Source of the DNA: Defluviimonas sp. SAOS-178_SWC
Lineage (GTDB): Bacteria > Pseudomonadota > Alphaproteobacteria > Rhodobacterales > Rhodobacteraceae
Length of the DNA: 64,000 nucleotides
Direction: 5' to 3'
NCBI RefSeq assembly: GCF_039830135.1
Contig: NZ_CP156081.1
Coordinates: 482,001-546,000 of the forward strand
A model generated the notes under the pieces. It did not search any database and was not told the origin of the DNA. It was given only the letters and a program-made list of their open reading frames with translations. A program made the position numbers and the translations under genes. Shown here piece by piece: positions 1-7,739 of this stretch; within the stretch, counting starts at the first letter, position 1; each line of letters begins with the position of its first letter.

Positions 1-28
1 CAGAAACACGACCGAGAGGAGCTTCCCG

Positions 29-1300
29 GTGAGCGTTGTCATGACGATTCCCTGCCCTGTACACAAGATCGGCCAGAGTGCCGGCCATCATTTCTTCGGC
101 TACTACAACAAGAGCATCTGGGACCGTGAAGGGCAGCGGATGCTGGCGCTTCGGGTGCCGCGCATGGCCTGGGATCTGGCGGCAGACGACATCGCCGAGG
201 TGGGGTATTTCGACCTTGCCTATGACAAGACATTTCGCACGGTGGACACGACGACGGCGTGGAACTGGCAGATGGGCACCCAGCTGCAATGGCTGGAGGG
301 CCTGCCGGGCCGCAAGCTGATCTTCAACCGCCGCAGCGATGACGCCGCCGGCGCCTATCCGGGCCTGCAGGCGCGCATTCTCGATATCGACGATGGCAGC
401 ATCATCGATTTGCCCGACCCGGTCTATGTGGTCGCGCCCGACAGCAGCTATGCCATCTGCGTCGATTACATGCGGTTCACCGCGACCCATCCCACCATCG
501 GCTATATGCCTGCCGGGCCCGCGCCGGAGCTTGAGCTTGCGCCAGCCGATGACGGCATTCGCCGAATGGAACTGCCCGGAGGGGAGTCGCGGCTGCTGCT
601 CAGCCTCGCGGATCTGAAAGAATTCCAGCCGGTGGCCTCGATGGAGGGTGCGATCCATTGGGTCACGCATCTGGAGATCAACCCGGCCGGGGACCGGGTG
701 CTGTTCCTGCACCGCTGGACGCGGCGGATCGAGGACGAGACCTGCTGGCTGCACCGGCTGCTGGTGGTCAATGCCGACGGTACCGGGCTGAAGCTGCTGG
801 AATGCAGCGACCACCCAATTCCGCACCTGGACAACGCGCACGATCCATATGCGCTCGACACTTTCGACTACGAAAAGTCGGAGTATCAGATTTCGCACCC
901 GACCTGGCGGGACGACCGGCACATCATGGTCTGGGGGCCGCACGCGGGCGAGATCCACTACCAGCTCTACGACATCGAGACCGGCGAGGCCGAGGTGGTG
1001 GGCGCGGAGGTGCTGACCGAGAACGGTCACATGACCTATTCGCCCGACAAGGCCTGGATGATCTCGGACACCTACCCGGACAAGCACACGAACATTCGCA
1101 AGCTGTTCCTCTACCACCTTGCGACGGGGCAGCGTGTCGATGTGGCCGACCTGCTAACCGATCCGACGCTTGGCAAGGAGAACCGCTGCGACCTGCATCC
1201 GCGCTGGCATCCCGACGGCGGATCGGTCTGCATCGATTCCGTCCACGAGGGCGAGCGGCAACTCTATGTCGTCGACCTGGACGCCGCCTTGGCACGCTGA
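29..1300 (+). CDS. Beta-propeller protein resembling oligogalacturonate lyase
   Basis: The 423-residue product has repeated beta-propeller-like blocks. Its C-terminal half carries the pattern GHMTYSPD, SDTYPDKHTN and RCDLHPRWHPDG, which I know from oligogalacturonate lyase (Pectate_lyase22) and related TolB-like proteins. Members of that family cleave unsaturated uronate oligomers or bind sugars; the real substrate here is unknown. No signal peptide is evident, so a cytoplasmic location is inferred. The GTG at 29 is preferred because GAGAGGAG lies about eight bases upstream; the ATG at 41 is the alternative. Its stop is one base from an IS6 terminal repeat, so whatever followed it has been lost. 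Family membership is probable, function is not established. Confidence 0.6.
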   Translation: MSVVMTIPCPVHKIGQSAGHHFFGYYNKSIWDREGQRMLALRVPRMAWDLAADDIAEVGYFDLAYDKTFRTVDTTTAWNWQMGTQLQWLEGLPGRKLIFNRRSDDAAGAYPGLQARILDIDDGSIIDLPDPVYVVAPDSSYAICVDYMRFTATHPTIGYMPAGPAPELELAPADDGIRRMELPGGESRLLLSLADLKEFQPVASMEGAIHWVTHLEINPAGDRVLFLHRWTRRIEDETCWLHRLLVVNADGTGLKLLECSDHPIPHLDNAHDPYALDTFDYEKSEYQISHPTWRDDRHIMVWGPHAGEIHYQLYDIETGEAEVVGAEVLTENGHMTYSPDKAWMISDTYPDKHTNIRKLFLYHLATGQRVDVADLLTDPTLGKENRCDLHPRWHPDGGSVCIDSVHEGERQLYVVDLDAALAR

Positions 1301-1301
1301 C

Positions 1302-1380
1302 GGTCTTGTCAAAGCAAACAGGCTTGAGGGCTCTGTCAAAAGAAACCGGCTTGAGGCTGGTAGTTCGTCTGCGTAGCCTT
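1302..1380 (+). repeat. Two stacked IS6-family left ends
   Basis: A 27-bp left-end-like sequence starting GGTCTTGTCAAAGC at 1302 is cut off by a second left end starting GGCTCTGTCAAAAG at 1329. Both continue with a CTTGAG block. The second leads into the transposase fragment at 1386. The same second end, including its downstream TGGTAGTTCGTCTGCGTAG segment, recurs at 38452. Confidence 0.7.
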
Positions 1381-1385
1381 CGGCC

Positions 1386-1682
1386 ATGCCCCAACGCTCG
1401 CCGTTACGCTATTTCAAGACGTCGCCCGAGGTCATTCGCCTGGCCGTGATGATGTACATCCGGTTCCCGCTGTCCCTGCGCAACGTCGAGGACCTACTGC
1501 ACGAGCGCGGCATCGACATCTGCCACGAGACGGTCCGGTTCTGGTGGCACAGGTTCGGACCGATGTTCGCCGCCGAGATCCGCAAGCGCCGCATCGTGCG
1601 CATGCGATCGAGCCGCTGGCGCTGGCACTTGGACGAGGTCTTCGTGAAGATCAACGGCGTGCGGCACTACCTCTATGGACGG
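1386..1682 (+). pseudogene. IS6-family transposase, 5' fragment
   Basis: About the first 98 codons of an IS6-type DDE transposase are present, with the conserved blocks RYFKTSPEVIRLAVMMYIRF and WHLDEVFVKING (first catalytic Asp). The reading frame loses homology after HYLYG near 1682, where intact copies in this window read HYLWRAVDHEGE. The remaining two-thirds, including the second Asp and the Glu, are gone. Downstream DNA belongs to an IS110-type element on the other strand, so insertion or deletion by that element probably truncated the gene. Confidence 0.8.
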
Positions 1683-1907
1683 CCCTCCCATTGCAAGGGT
1701 TCAGGGGTCTTGGCTGCGTAGATCCGTTGCAAACATCTATCCGGCGTCAGCCGACCTCTCAGCCGGAGCGCCCAAATGGGGTATCCGCATGTGCGCGCCT
1801 CTACATCTGGTAGGCCTCGCAGGCCGAGATAGTGCTCAGGCTCATCGCGCATCGGTTCGATCCGTGCGGTCCATTTCTCCGTCATCCTGCAATCGGCAGT
1901 GCTACCC

Positions 1908-2670
1908 TCAGGTGGCGGCGTGGTACGGCTTGCCCGTTCGAAGCACGGCCCAGATGATCCGTGCGTTCTTGTTGGCGAGTGCCACCGTGGCGCGGTTAAC
2001 ACCGCGCCGCTCCCGAAGCTCGTTGATTCATATGCTCAGGGGATCGGTCTTGTTCGGCGCCGTCCGAACGACCGACCTCGCTCCATGGACCAGCAGGGTC
2101 CGCAACTGCTGGCTGCCGCGCTTGGAGATCCCCATCAGGACGCGCTTGTCGCCGCTCGAATGCTGGCGCGGCACGAGCCCGAGCCAGGCGGCGAGATGAC
2201 GGCCGTTGCGGAATTCGGCGCCATCTCCGACCGCGGCGAAAATCGCGGTGGCGGTCTTCGGCCCGACGCCTTTGATCCGTGCGATGCGCTTGCAGTTCTC
2301 GCTCTCCCGGAACACGGTCTGGATCTTCTGCTCGAACGAGGCGATGCGGCGATCGAGGTCGCAGAAGAGATCCCAAAGCTCGGCGATCGCTTCCCGCGCC
2401 ATATTCGTCAACGCGTTGCCGAGGTCATCCAGAATCTCCGGGATTCGCGGCCTGGCGCGCGTGATCGACTGGGCGATGGCGAAGCCGCGATCAAGCAGCA
2501 GGCCCCGGATCTGGCAGACGGTGGCGGTGCGGTGATTGACGAGCCTTTGCCGGGCGCGGTGCAGCGCCTGAATGTCCTGCTGCTCAACCGTCTTCCTGGG
2601 AACCAGCGGTATGTGGGGCTGCCGCACGGCGGTGCAGATCGCCTCGGCGGGTCTTGTCAGATTAAATCGC
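1908..2670 (-). pseudogene. IS110-family transposase, C-terminal part with in-frame stop
   Basis: On the minus strand the frame reads EAICTAVRQP, then KTVEQQDIQALHRARQ, then the Transposase_20 block IKGVGPKTATAIFAAVGDG and LGLVPRQHSSGDKR, as in IS110/IS116/IS902 transposases. A TGA at 2028-2030 interrupts it, but the same frame carries on as INELRERRGVNRATVALANK and ends at 1908. Family alignments from memory would have a Trp codon (TGG) there, so this looks like a nonsense mutation. The N-terminal DEDD domain is missing upstream of about 2670. An unrelated IS110 N-terminal piece is present at 19265-19510. Confidence 0.75.
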
Positions 2671-2801
2671 TGCTGTATGTTTCGAGACGGGAAATTCAGT
2701 GCCGATCTTCGTCGCATGCTTGACCACGGTCCAGCAAACAGAGGGATTGTTCCCCAGCGTCAGAGCAGGGCGGCGGGGAAGAACGGGCCCCAACTTTTGC
2801 T

Positions 2802-2912
2802 CTGACAGTACCCTCTGCAAGGTCTTTTCCCTTACGGATTGATTTCTTGCACCTCCGTTCGAAGGGAGTGAGCAGGAAGGGACGGCAAGGCCCGATTCCT
2901 CTGACAGTACCC
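2802..2912 (-). repeat. Direct repeat of an IS-end-like sequence
   Basis: CTGACAGTACCC occurs at 2802-2813 and again at 2901-2912 in the same orientation. Read on the minus strand it gives GGGTACTGTCAG, similar in style to the IS6 ends elsewhere in this window (GGNNCTGTCAGA). The stretch 2671-2925 otherwise holds no gene I can support. Confidence 0.45.
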
Positions 2913-2925
2913 CGATGTCCACACA

Positions 2926-3093
2926 TGCCAGCACCGGATCGAACCAGACGGTCAGCGAGCCACGCTGCTTCAAAGCCTGATTGTAGCTATGCCAGGTGGT
3001 GGTCTTGTAGGTCGTCTTCGGAGGCCTGCTCATGCTTCCCGGCTAGCATGCTGGATTCACGAGATGAATCCCCTGCATTTGCGCAACAGCGCC
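2926..3093 (-). pseudogene. IS5-family transposase, N-terminal fragment with left inverted repeat
   Basis: The minus-strand frame starting at 3033 gives MSRPPKTTYKTTTWHSYNQA followed by LKQRGSLTVWFDPVLA, the typical start of IS5/IS903-group transposases, and degenerates after about 36 codons. Upstream, the 17-bp terminal repeat GGCGCTGTTGCGCAAAT (minus strand, 3093-3077) lies at the usual distance from the start codon. This is therefore the true left end of an element facing left. Confidence 0.75.
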
Positions 3094-3299
3094 GGGTGGC
3101 GACGAAAATGAACTGCGTGAAGCTGCTCGGGCAGCGGTTGATGTCCCGCGACTTCGACCGCTAGGTTGCCGAAGTTCAGAAACGTGCGGCGGTCATGAAT
3201 CGCTTCACTGCCCTCGGCATCCCGGTCACCGTGGCCCTGGGATAAGTGTGTCTGGGGAAAGCGAAACTGCGGCCATCAGCTGATTTGCGCAACAGCGCC
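3094..3299 (+). pseudogene. IS5-family transposase, C-terminal fragment with amber codon and right inverted repeat
   Basis: The plus-strand frame reads RVATKMNCVKLLGQRLMSRD, then an in-frame TAG at 3162-3164, then VAEVQKRAAVMNRFTALGIP and a natural stop at 3243-3245. Homologues have Gln at the amber position, so CAG to TAG is the likely change. The terminal repeat ATTTGCGCAACAGCGCC at 3283-3299 closes the element. The fragment abuts the left end of the oppositely oriented N-terminal piece at 3093, so the two halves of an IS5-type element point in opposite directions here. Confidence 0.75.
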
Positions 3300-3339
3300 T
3301 TGACAGGTCGGCGACAAAAGTATGTATATAATTACATAC
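3300..3339 (+). promoter_or_regulatory. Probable promoter and palindromic operator of the TRAP/hydroxylase locus
   Basis: TTGACA at 3300-3305 begins immediately after the IS5 end. A perfect inverted repeat follows, GTATGTA (3320-3326) and TACATAC (3333-3339), whose six-base centre is TATAAT (3327-3332). The palindrome is of the size and style bound by GntR-family (FCD) repressors and would cover the -10 region. The spacing from TTGACA to TATAAT is 21 bases, longer than ideal; TATGTA at 3321 gives 15. No regulator gene lies next to it. Confidence 0.5.
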
Positions 3340-3385
3340 TAAGAAACTGTGTGCCGTTTTGTTTCCCGCAACAAGGAGGACTATC

Positions 3386-4405
3386 ATGAAGTACTTCATC
3401 CTACCGAAAGCACTCACCTGGACCGTTGCTGGCGCAATGCTGGGAGCCGTAAGCCTTGTGGCAGTTTCAAACCGGGCCATGGCCGAAGAGATTACACTGA
3501 ACATGATCGGATCATGGGCGCCCGGCACATCGGCGGATGCGGATATCGCGATGCGCTTCATAGAGGAGGTGAGTCGGATTTCGGGTGGCGAAATTACCGT
3601 AAACTATCGCGGTGCCGCCGAAGTGGTGCCGATTTTCGATCAGCCCGACGCGATCGTGCGGGGACTGTTCGATGTCTGGTACGGCGCGCCCAACTACTGG
3701 GCCGGGACGGTGCCCGCCAGCTATGTCACCGAACTGTCGGAGTTCGATGTGCCTGATCAGGGACCGGGGAGCGAACTGTTCGCCTTGATGGACAAGATCT
3801 TCGGGCGCAGCGGGATCAAGTACCTAGGGCATTACTCGGGCGATGCCGAGGATGGCAATCACTATCTGATCTCGCAGGAAAAGATTACGAAGATCTCCGA
3901 CCTCAAGGGCAAGCAGATCCGGGTGCCGCCGCTGACGCGTGACTTCGTCGTCGCCGCCGGGGGTGAGCCGGTGACCCTGCCGCCCGGTGATGTTTATGTC
4001 GCGCTCGAGCGCGGAACGGTTAGCGGGTTCACCTGGCCCTATTTCGACAGCTTCACCAGCTTTGGCTGGCATGAGGTCTCAAAGTACCTGATCAACCAGC
4101 CGATCTACCGCAACGGCATTAATATCGTCATGAACCAGGATCGTTGGGACAGCCTGCCCGAGAAAGCCCACGACGACATCATGAAGGCGGTCGAGACGAC
4201 GCAGCTCTGGGCGCTTGGTTGGGTCGCGGCTCATCAGGCGACGCAGCTCCCGGCGATGCAGGCAGCCGGGATGGAGGTGATCGAACTGTCCGATGAGGAT
4301 GCCAAGGAATGGCGCGAGAAGTCACGCGCCGCCCTGTGGAAGCGGTTCGAGGACACGATTGACGCCGAGGACTACAAGGAAGCCAAGCGCCTAATCGGTG
4401 ACTGA
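3386..4405 (+). CDS. TRAP transporter solute-binding protein (DctP family)
   Basis: This is the periplasmic receptor of a TRAP importer, which captures a carboxylate-type solute and delivers it to the membrane subunits encoded next. The 339-residue precursor starts at an ATG preceded by AAGGAGG. It has a signal peptide (residues 1-33, cleavage after AMA). The family's central block is present: LKGKQIRVPP, with the Arg that normally salt-bridges the ligand carboxylate, followed by PPGDVYVALERGTVSGF. Length is normal. It is first in a same-strand run through 14815 and follows a palindromic operator. The ligand cannot be read from sequence; organic acids are usual for the family, and linkage to an oxidative gene set suggests an aromatic, heterocyclic or hydroxy acid. 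Confidence 0.9.
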   Translation: MKYFILPKALTWTVAGAMLGAVSLVAVSNRAMAEEITLNMIGSWAPGTSADADIAMRFIEEVSRISGGEITVNYRGAAEVVPIFDQPDAIVRGLFDVWYGAPNYWAGTVPASYVTELSEFDVPDQGPGSELFALMDKIFGRSGIKYLGHYSGDAEDGNHYLISQEKITKISDLKGKQIRVPPLTRDFVVAAGGEPVTLPPGDVYVALERGTVSGFTWPYFDSFTSFGWHEVSKYLINQPIYRNGINIVMNQDRWDSLPEKAHDDIMKAVETTQLWALGWVAAHQATQLPAMQAAGMEVIELSDEDAKEWREKSRAALWKRFEDTIDAEDYKEAKRLIGD

Positions 4406-4487
4406 TCCCTTACTGATCCGGCGCCTGGACCGGCGCCCCGTGCGCTGGTCCAGGCATCACTCCACATATGAGCGAGGCAGGACGGCC

Positions 4488-5000
4488 ATGACGGGTTCAT
4501 CTAGGGCGGGGCGAATACTGGACGGCATACTGGCGTGCTTTGCGGGACTGGCCGGGGCACTGATGATTTTCATCATGCTGATCATCTGCACGAAGGTGGC
4601 CATGCGATATTTTTTCGGCACCGGCATCGTAGGGATCGATCAGATCAGTGGCACGGCCATGCTCTACATTGCCTTCCTGTCTGCGGCCTGGGTCCTGAAG
4701 AAGGAAAGCCATGTTACGATTGACATCGTCCTGGCAATCATCGACGCGACCGCGCGGCGCCGAATGAACGTGGTGGCCTCGTTGCTCTGCGCCGCGGTCT
4801 GCTTGATCATCACGATCTTCGGTGCGTTGGAGGTCTGGCAGTCCTGGGTGCGCGAAGTCCGCATCGCCTCGGAAATAGAGATTCTGCGCGCCTATAACCT
4901 GGCGGTAATACCGCTGGGCTGTTTTCTGCTGTTCCTTCAGTTTCTCCGGCGCGCACGTGGCGGTGTGATCGAAGGTTCCTTCGGGAAAGAGGCGGGTTGA
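4488..5000 (+). CDS. TRAP transporter small permease (DctQ family)
   Basis: The 170-residue protein has four predicted membrane segments: roughly LDGILACFAGLAGALMIFIM, the stretch around ISGTAMLYIAFLSAAWVL, the segment after RRRMNVVASLL, and one near the C-terminus beginning LAVIPLGCFLLFL. KKESHVTIDIV matches the conserved loop of DctQ proteins. The ATG at 4488 is chosen because GAGGCAGGA precedes it and it begins just before the first helix; an upstream in-frame ATG overlapping dctP adds a poorly hydrophobic leader. It pairs with the large permease, whose start lies three bases after its stop. Confidence 0.88.
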   Translation: MTGSSRAGRILDGILACFAGLAGALMIFIMLIICTKVAMRYFFGTGIVGIDQISGTAMLYIAFLSAAWVLKKESHVTIDIVLAIIDATARRRMNVVASLLCAAVCLIITIFGALEVWQSWVREVRIASEIEILRAYNLAVIPLGCFLLFLQFLRRARGGVIEGSFGKEAG

Positions 5001-5003
5001 GAC

Positions 5004-6320
5004 ATGTGGGACTGGCCGATCTATGCACTGATGTTTTTCGGCGGGCTGGTCGTCCTGCTGCTGGGCGGTCTGCCCGTCGCCTTCGCGTTTCTGCTGCTGA
5101 ACGTTGTGGCGATCTATTTCTTCTGGGGCGGCACGGCAGGGATCCACCAACTCGTGCTGAGCATCGACAGCTCAATCGCCACTTTTATCCTGGTGCCGGT
5201 GCCAATGTTCATACTGATGGGTACGATGATGTTCCATTCCGGCGTCGCCGGGCGGCTAATTGACGTTCTGGACGCCTGGCTTGGCCGGTTGCGCGGTCGC
5301 CTGTCGATTCTGGCCGTGGGCGCGGGGGCGATGCTGGCCACCGTGACCGGCGTGGCGATGGGCAGCGTGGCGATGCTGGGCTCGACCCTGGTGCCCGAGA
5401 TGGAAAAGCGCGGCTATTCGAAATCCATGTCGCTGGGGCCTGTGCTGGCCAGCGGCAGCCTCGCGATTATGATTCCGCCAAGCGCGCTGGCGGTGATCCT
5501 GGCCAGCCTGGGCAGGATCTCGGTCGGCGGCATGCTGGTGGGCATCCTGCTACCGGGGCTTCTGCTGGCGCTGTCCTACGGGATCTACATCTTCGTGCGG
5601 TGCCTGATGCAGCCCTCTCTGGCGCCCGCCTACGCGCCGGAGCCGGTGCCGATGGGCCGCCGGATCACGGATACGCTGCTGTACGTCGTGCCGATGATGT
5701 CGGTGATCGTGGTGGTGATCGGCTCGATCTTCGCGGGCATGGCGACACCGACTGAGGCAGCCGCCATAGGCGCACTGATGACCTTCGTCCTGGCGGCCGT
5801 CTATGGCAAGCTGACCTGGTCGGTCACGAAAAAGGCCGTCGGCTCGGCCACGCTGATTTCCGCGATGGTGCTGATCATCCTCAGCGGCTCCGCGGCGTTC
5901 AGCCAGTTGCTGGCCTTCTCGGGGGTTACGTCCGGGATCACGCGGCTGGCGCTTGGCCTCGACGTTCATCCGGTGATCCTGCTGATCCTCATGCAGGCCG
6001 TGGTCTTCGTGCTGGGCATGTTCCTGGAACAGACCTCGATCGTGATGGTGACGGTTCCAATCTTTATGCCCATCGTCGCCGCCATGGGCTGGGAGCCGGT
6101 GTGGTTCGGGGCGATCATGCTGCTGAATCTGGAACTGGCGACGCTGTCACCGCCCTTCGGCCTCAGCCTGTTCGTGATGAAGGGAATCGTATCGCGCGAC
6201 ACTACGATGATGGACATCTACCTGGCTGTGCTGCCCTTCGTGGCGATCAATCTGGTCGTGATGGGCATCATCATCGCCTTTCCGGCGATCGTGCTGTGGC
6301 TGCCCAGCATAATGCTGTGA
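5004..6320 (+). CDS. TRAP transporter large permease (DctM family)
   Basis: This 438-residue, very hydrophobic protein (about 12 membrane segments) is the ion-coupled channel subunit of the importer. DctM landmarks include the early PVAFAFLLLNV segment, MLGSTLVPEMEKRGYSKSMS, SGSLAIMIPPSALAVILASL and the C-terminal ATLSPPFGLSLFVMKGI. It probably uses a sodium gradient, as characterised TRAP systems do. The start is three bases downstream of the small permease stop, indicating translational coupling. A small hairpin (6338-6354) separates it from the hydroxylase genes. Confidence 0.9.
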   Translation: MWDWPIYALMFFGGLVVLLLGGLPVAFAFLLLNVVAIYFFWGGTAGIHQLVLSIDSSIATFILVPVPMFILMGTMMFHSGVAGRLIDVLDAWLGRLRGRLSILAVGAGAMLATVTGVAMGSVAMLGSTLVPEMEKRGYSKSMSLGPVLASGSLAIMIPPSALAVILASLGRISVGGMLVGILLPGLLLALSYGIYIFVRCLMQPSLAPAYAPEPVPMGRRITDTLLYVVPMMSVIVVVIGSIFAGMATPTEAAAIGALMTFVLAAVYGKLTWSVTKKAVGSATLISAMVLIILSGSAAFSQLLAFSGVTSGITRLALGLDVHPVILLILMQAVVFVLGMFLEQTSIVMVTVPIFMPIVAAMGWEPVWFGAIMLLNLELATLSPPFGLSLFVMKGIVSRDTTMMDIYLAVLPFVAINLVVMGIIIAFPAIVLWLPSIML

Positions 6321-6337
6321 CGCGTCGGGCCGGCCGG

Positions 6338-6354
6338 CTGGCAGGGCATGCCAG
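6338..6354 (+). other. Intercistronic hairpin between permease and hydroxylase genes
   Basis: CTGGCA (6338-6343) and TGCCAG (6349-6354) form a perfect six-base stem with the five-base loop GGGCA. There is no following T tract, so it is more likely an mRNA processing or stability element than a terminator. Confidence 0.35.
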
Positions 6355-6390
6355 CGCCCTTTCCACGCGCAACAAAAGGATGACACCGTA

Positions 6391-7263
6391 ATGCGACCGG
6401 CGAGTTTCGAGTATCACCGTGCCGAGGATCTCTGCCATGCGCTGGATCTTCTGCACGAGTTCGGCGACGATGCCTCGCCGCTTGCCGGCGGACAGAGCCT
6501 GGTACCGATGATGAACCTGCGGCTGGCGCGGCCGGAGATTCTGGTGGATATCAACAATGTCGGCTGCGCGGGTATCGAGGTGGCCGAGCGCGCGATCACG
6601 CTAGGCGGGCTTTGCCGGCATCACCTGGTCATGTCCAGCGACGATATCCACCGCCGTGCACCCATTCTGCGCGAGGCCTACGGCTATCTGGCGCACCCGG
6701 TCATCCGGCGGCGCGGCACGGCCGGCGGCAGCATCGCCTACGCCGACCCAACGGCCGAGTTGCCGACTTTGCTGATGCTGCTGGACGGAGAGATCACACT
6801 GTCATCGAAGGACAGCGAGCGACAGCTTCACGCCGCCGAGTTCTTTCGTGGTGCCTTCTCCACGGCGGCAGAGCCCACCGAACTGGTCACCGCGCTACGC
6901 CTGAACCTGCCGGCCGGCGGCTGGGGCGGGGCGTTCGACGAAGTCTCCCAGCGGCATGGCGACTACGCGGTGGCCAGCGTCGCGGTCGCGGTCCGGCTGA
7001 AGGATGACCGGCTGACCGGGTGCCGCATCGCCGTTTCTGGCGCCGATACCTTCTCTGTGCGGGCCACCGCGCTGGAGGACATGCTGAACGGCGAGACCCC
7101 CTCGGACGCGCTCGCCCGGGCCGCGGGGCAGCAGGTGCAGGGCGCCTTTGCCTGCTATTCCGACATCCGCGCCAGCGCCGAGAACCGCCGGCGGATTCTA
7201 GCACGGCTGGTCGAGACCACGCTAGTCACGGCATTCGCTAGGGCCGGGGAGGGAAGATCGTGA
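6391..7263 (+). CDS. Molybdenum hydroxylase FAD-binding subunit (CoxM family)
   Basis: This is the medium subunit of an xanthine dehydrogenase/CO dehydrogenase-type enzyme, which passes electrons from the iron-sulfur subunit to FAD. Both FAD-binding signatures are present: PLAGGQSLVPMMNLRLARP near residue 30 and RRRGTAGGSIAYADPTAELP near residue 110. Length (290 residues) is normal. AAAAGGA about ten bases upstream supports the start. The stop overlaps the start of the next gene (GTGA). With the next two genes it gives the M-S-L order, unlike the S-L-M order of the second locus at 56296-59959, so the loci are not recent duplicates. Confidence 0.9.
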   Translation: MRPASFEYHRAEDLCHALDLLHEFGDDASPLAGGQSLVPMMNLRLARPEILVDINNVGCAGIEVAERAITLGGLCRHHLVMSSDDIHRRAPILREAYGYLAHPVIRRRGTAGGSIAYADPTAELPTLLMLLDGEITLSSKDSERQLHAAEFFRGAFSTAAEPTELVTALRLNLPAGGWGGAFDEVSQRHGDYAVASVAVAVRLKDDRLTGCRIAVSGADTFSVRATALEDMLNGETPSDALARAAGQQVQGAFACYSDIRASAENRRRILARLVETTLVTAFARAGEGRS

Positions 7264-7739
7264 AACTGAATCTGACCGTGAACGGTCGCAGCAAGGAAGT
7301 CGACGCCGAACCGCGTCGCCTGCTGGCCGATGTGCTGCGGACCGAATTCGGCGCCTATGGTGTTCATATCGGCTGTGCACAGGGCGCCTGTGGCTGCTGC
7401 ACCGTCAGCGTGGACGGCGAAAGCCGGCTGTCCTGCCTGACCTTCGCCGCGCAATGCGACGGCGCCGAGATCCAGACTATCGAGGGTCTGGGCGACAAAA
7501 CGCGCGCGCACTACCTGCAACGCGCCTTCATGGCCGAACACGCGCTGCAATGCGGGTTCTGCACACCGGGATTCATCATGGCGCTGGCGCCTTTCGTGGA
7601 TAAGGCCGGCGACCCCAGCGATGCGGAAATCCGCGATGCCATGTCGGGCAACATGTGCCGCTGCACCGGATACCAGAGCATCGTGGCCGCCGTGCGCCTC
7701 GCCATCGAGTTGCGCGATGCCGAAAGGGGGGCAGCATGA
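7260..7739 (+). CDS. Molybdenum hydroxylase 2Fe-2S subunit (CoxS family)
   Basis: The small subunit holds two 2Fe-2S clusters. Residues about 1-75 form a plant-type ferredoxin fold with CAQGACGCC and a later Cys in RLSCL. The C-terminal helical domain carries [11 protein letters not shown] and MCRCTGYQSIV. All eight expected cysteines are visible. Length (159 residues) is standard. It starts with GTG overlapping the stop of the FAD subunit and ends in an ATGA overlap with the large subunit, so the three subunits are translationally coupled. Confidence 0.93.
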   Translation: MKLNLTVNGRSKEVDAEPRRLLADVLRTEFGAYGVHIGCAQGACGCCTVSVDGESRLSCLTFAAQCDGAEIQTIEGLGDKTRAHYLQRAFMAEHALQCGFCTPGFIMALAPFVDKAGDPSDAEIRDAMSGNMCRCTGYQSIVAAVRLAIELRDAERGAA

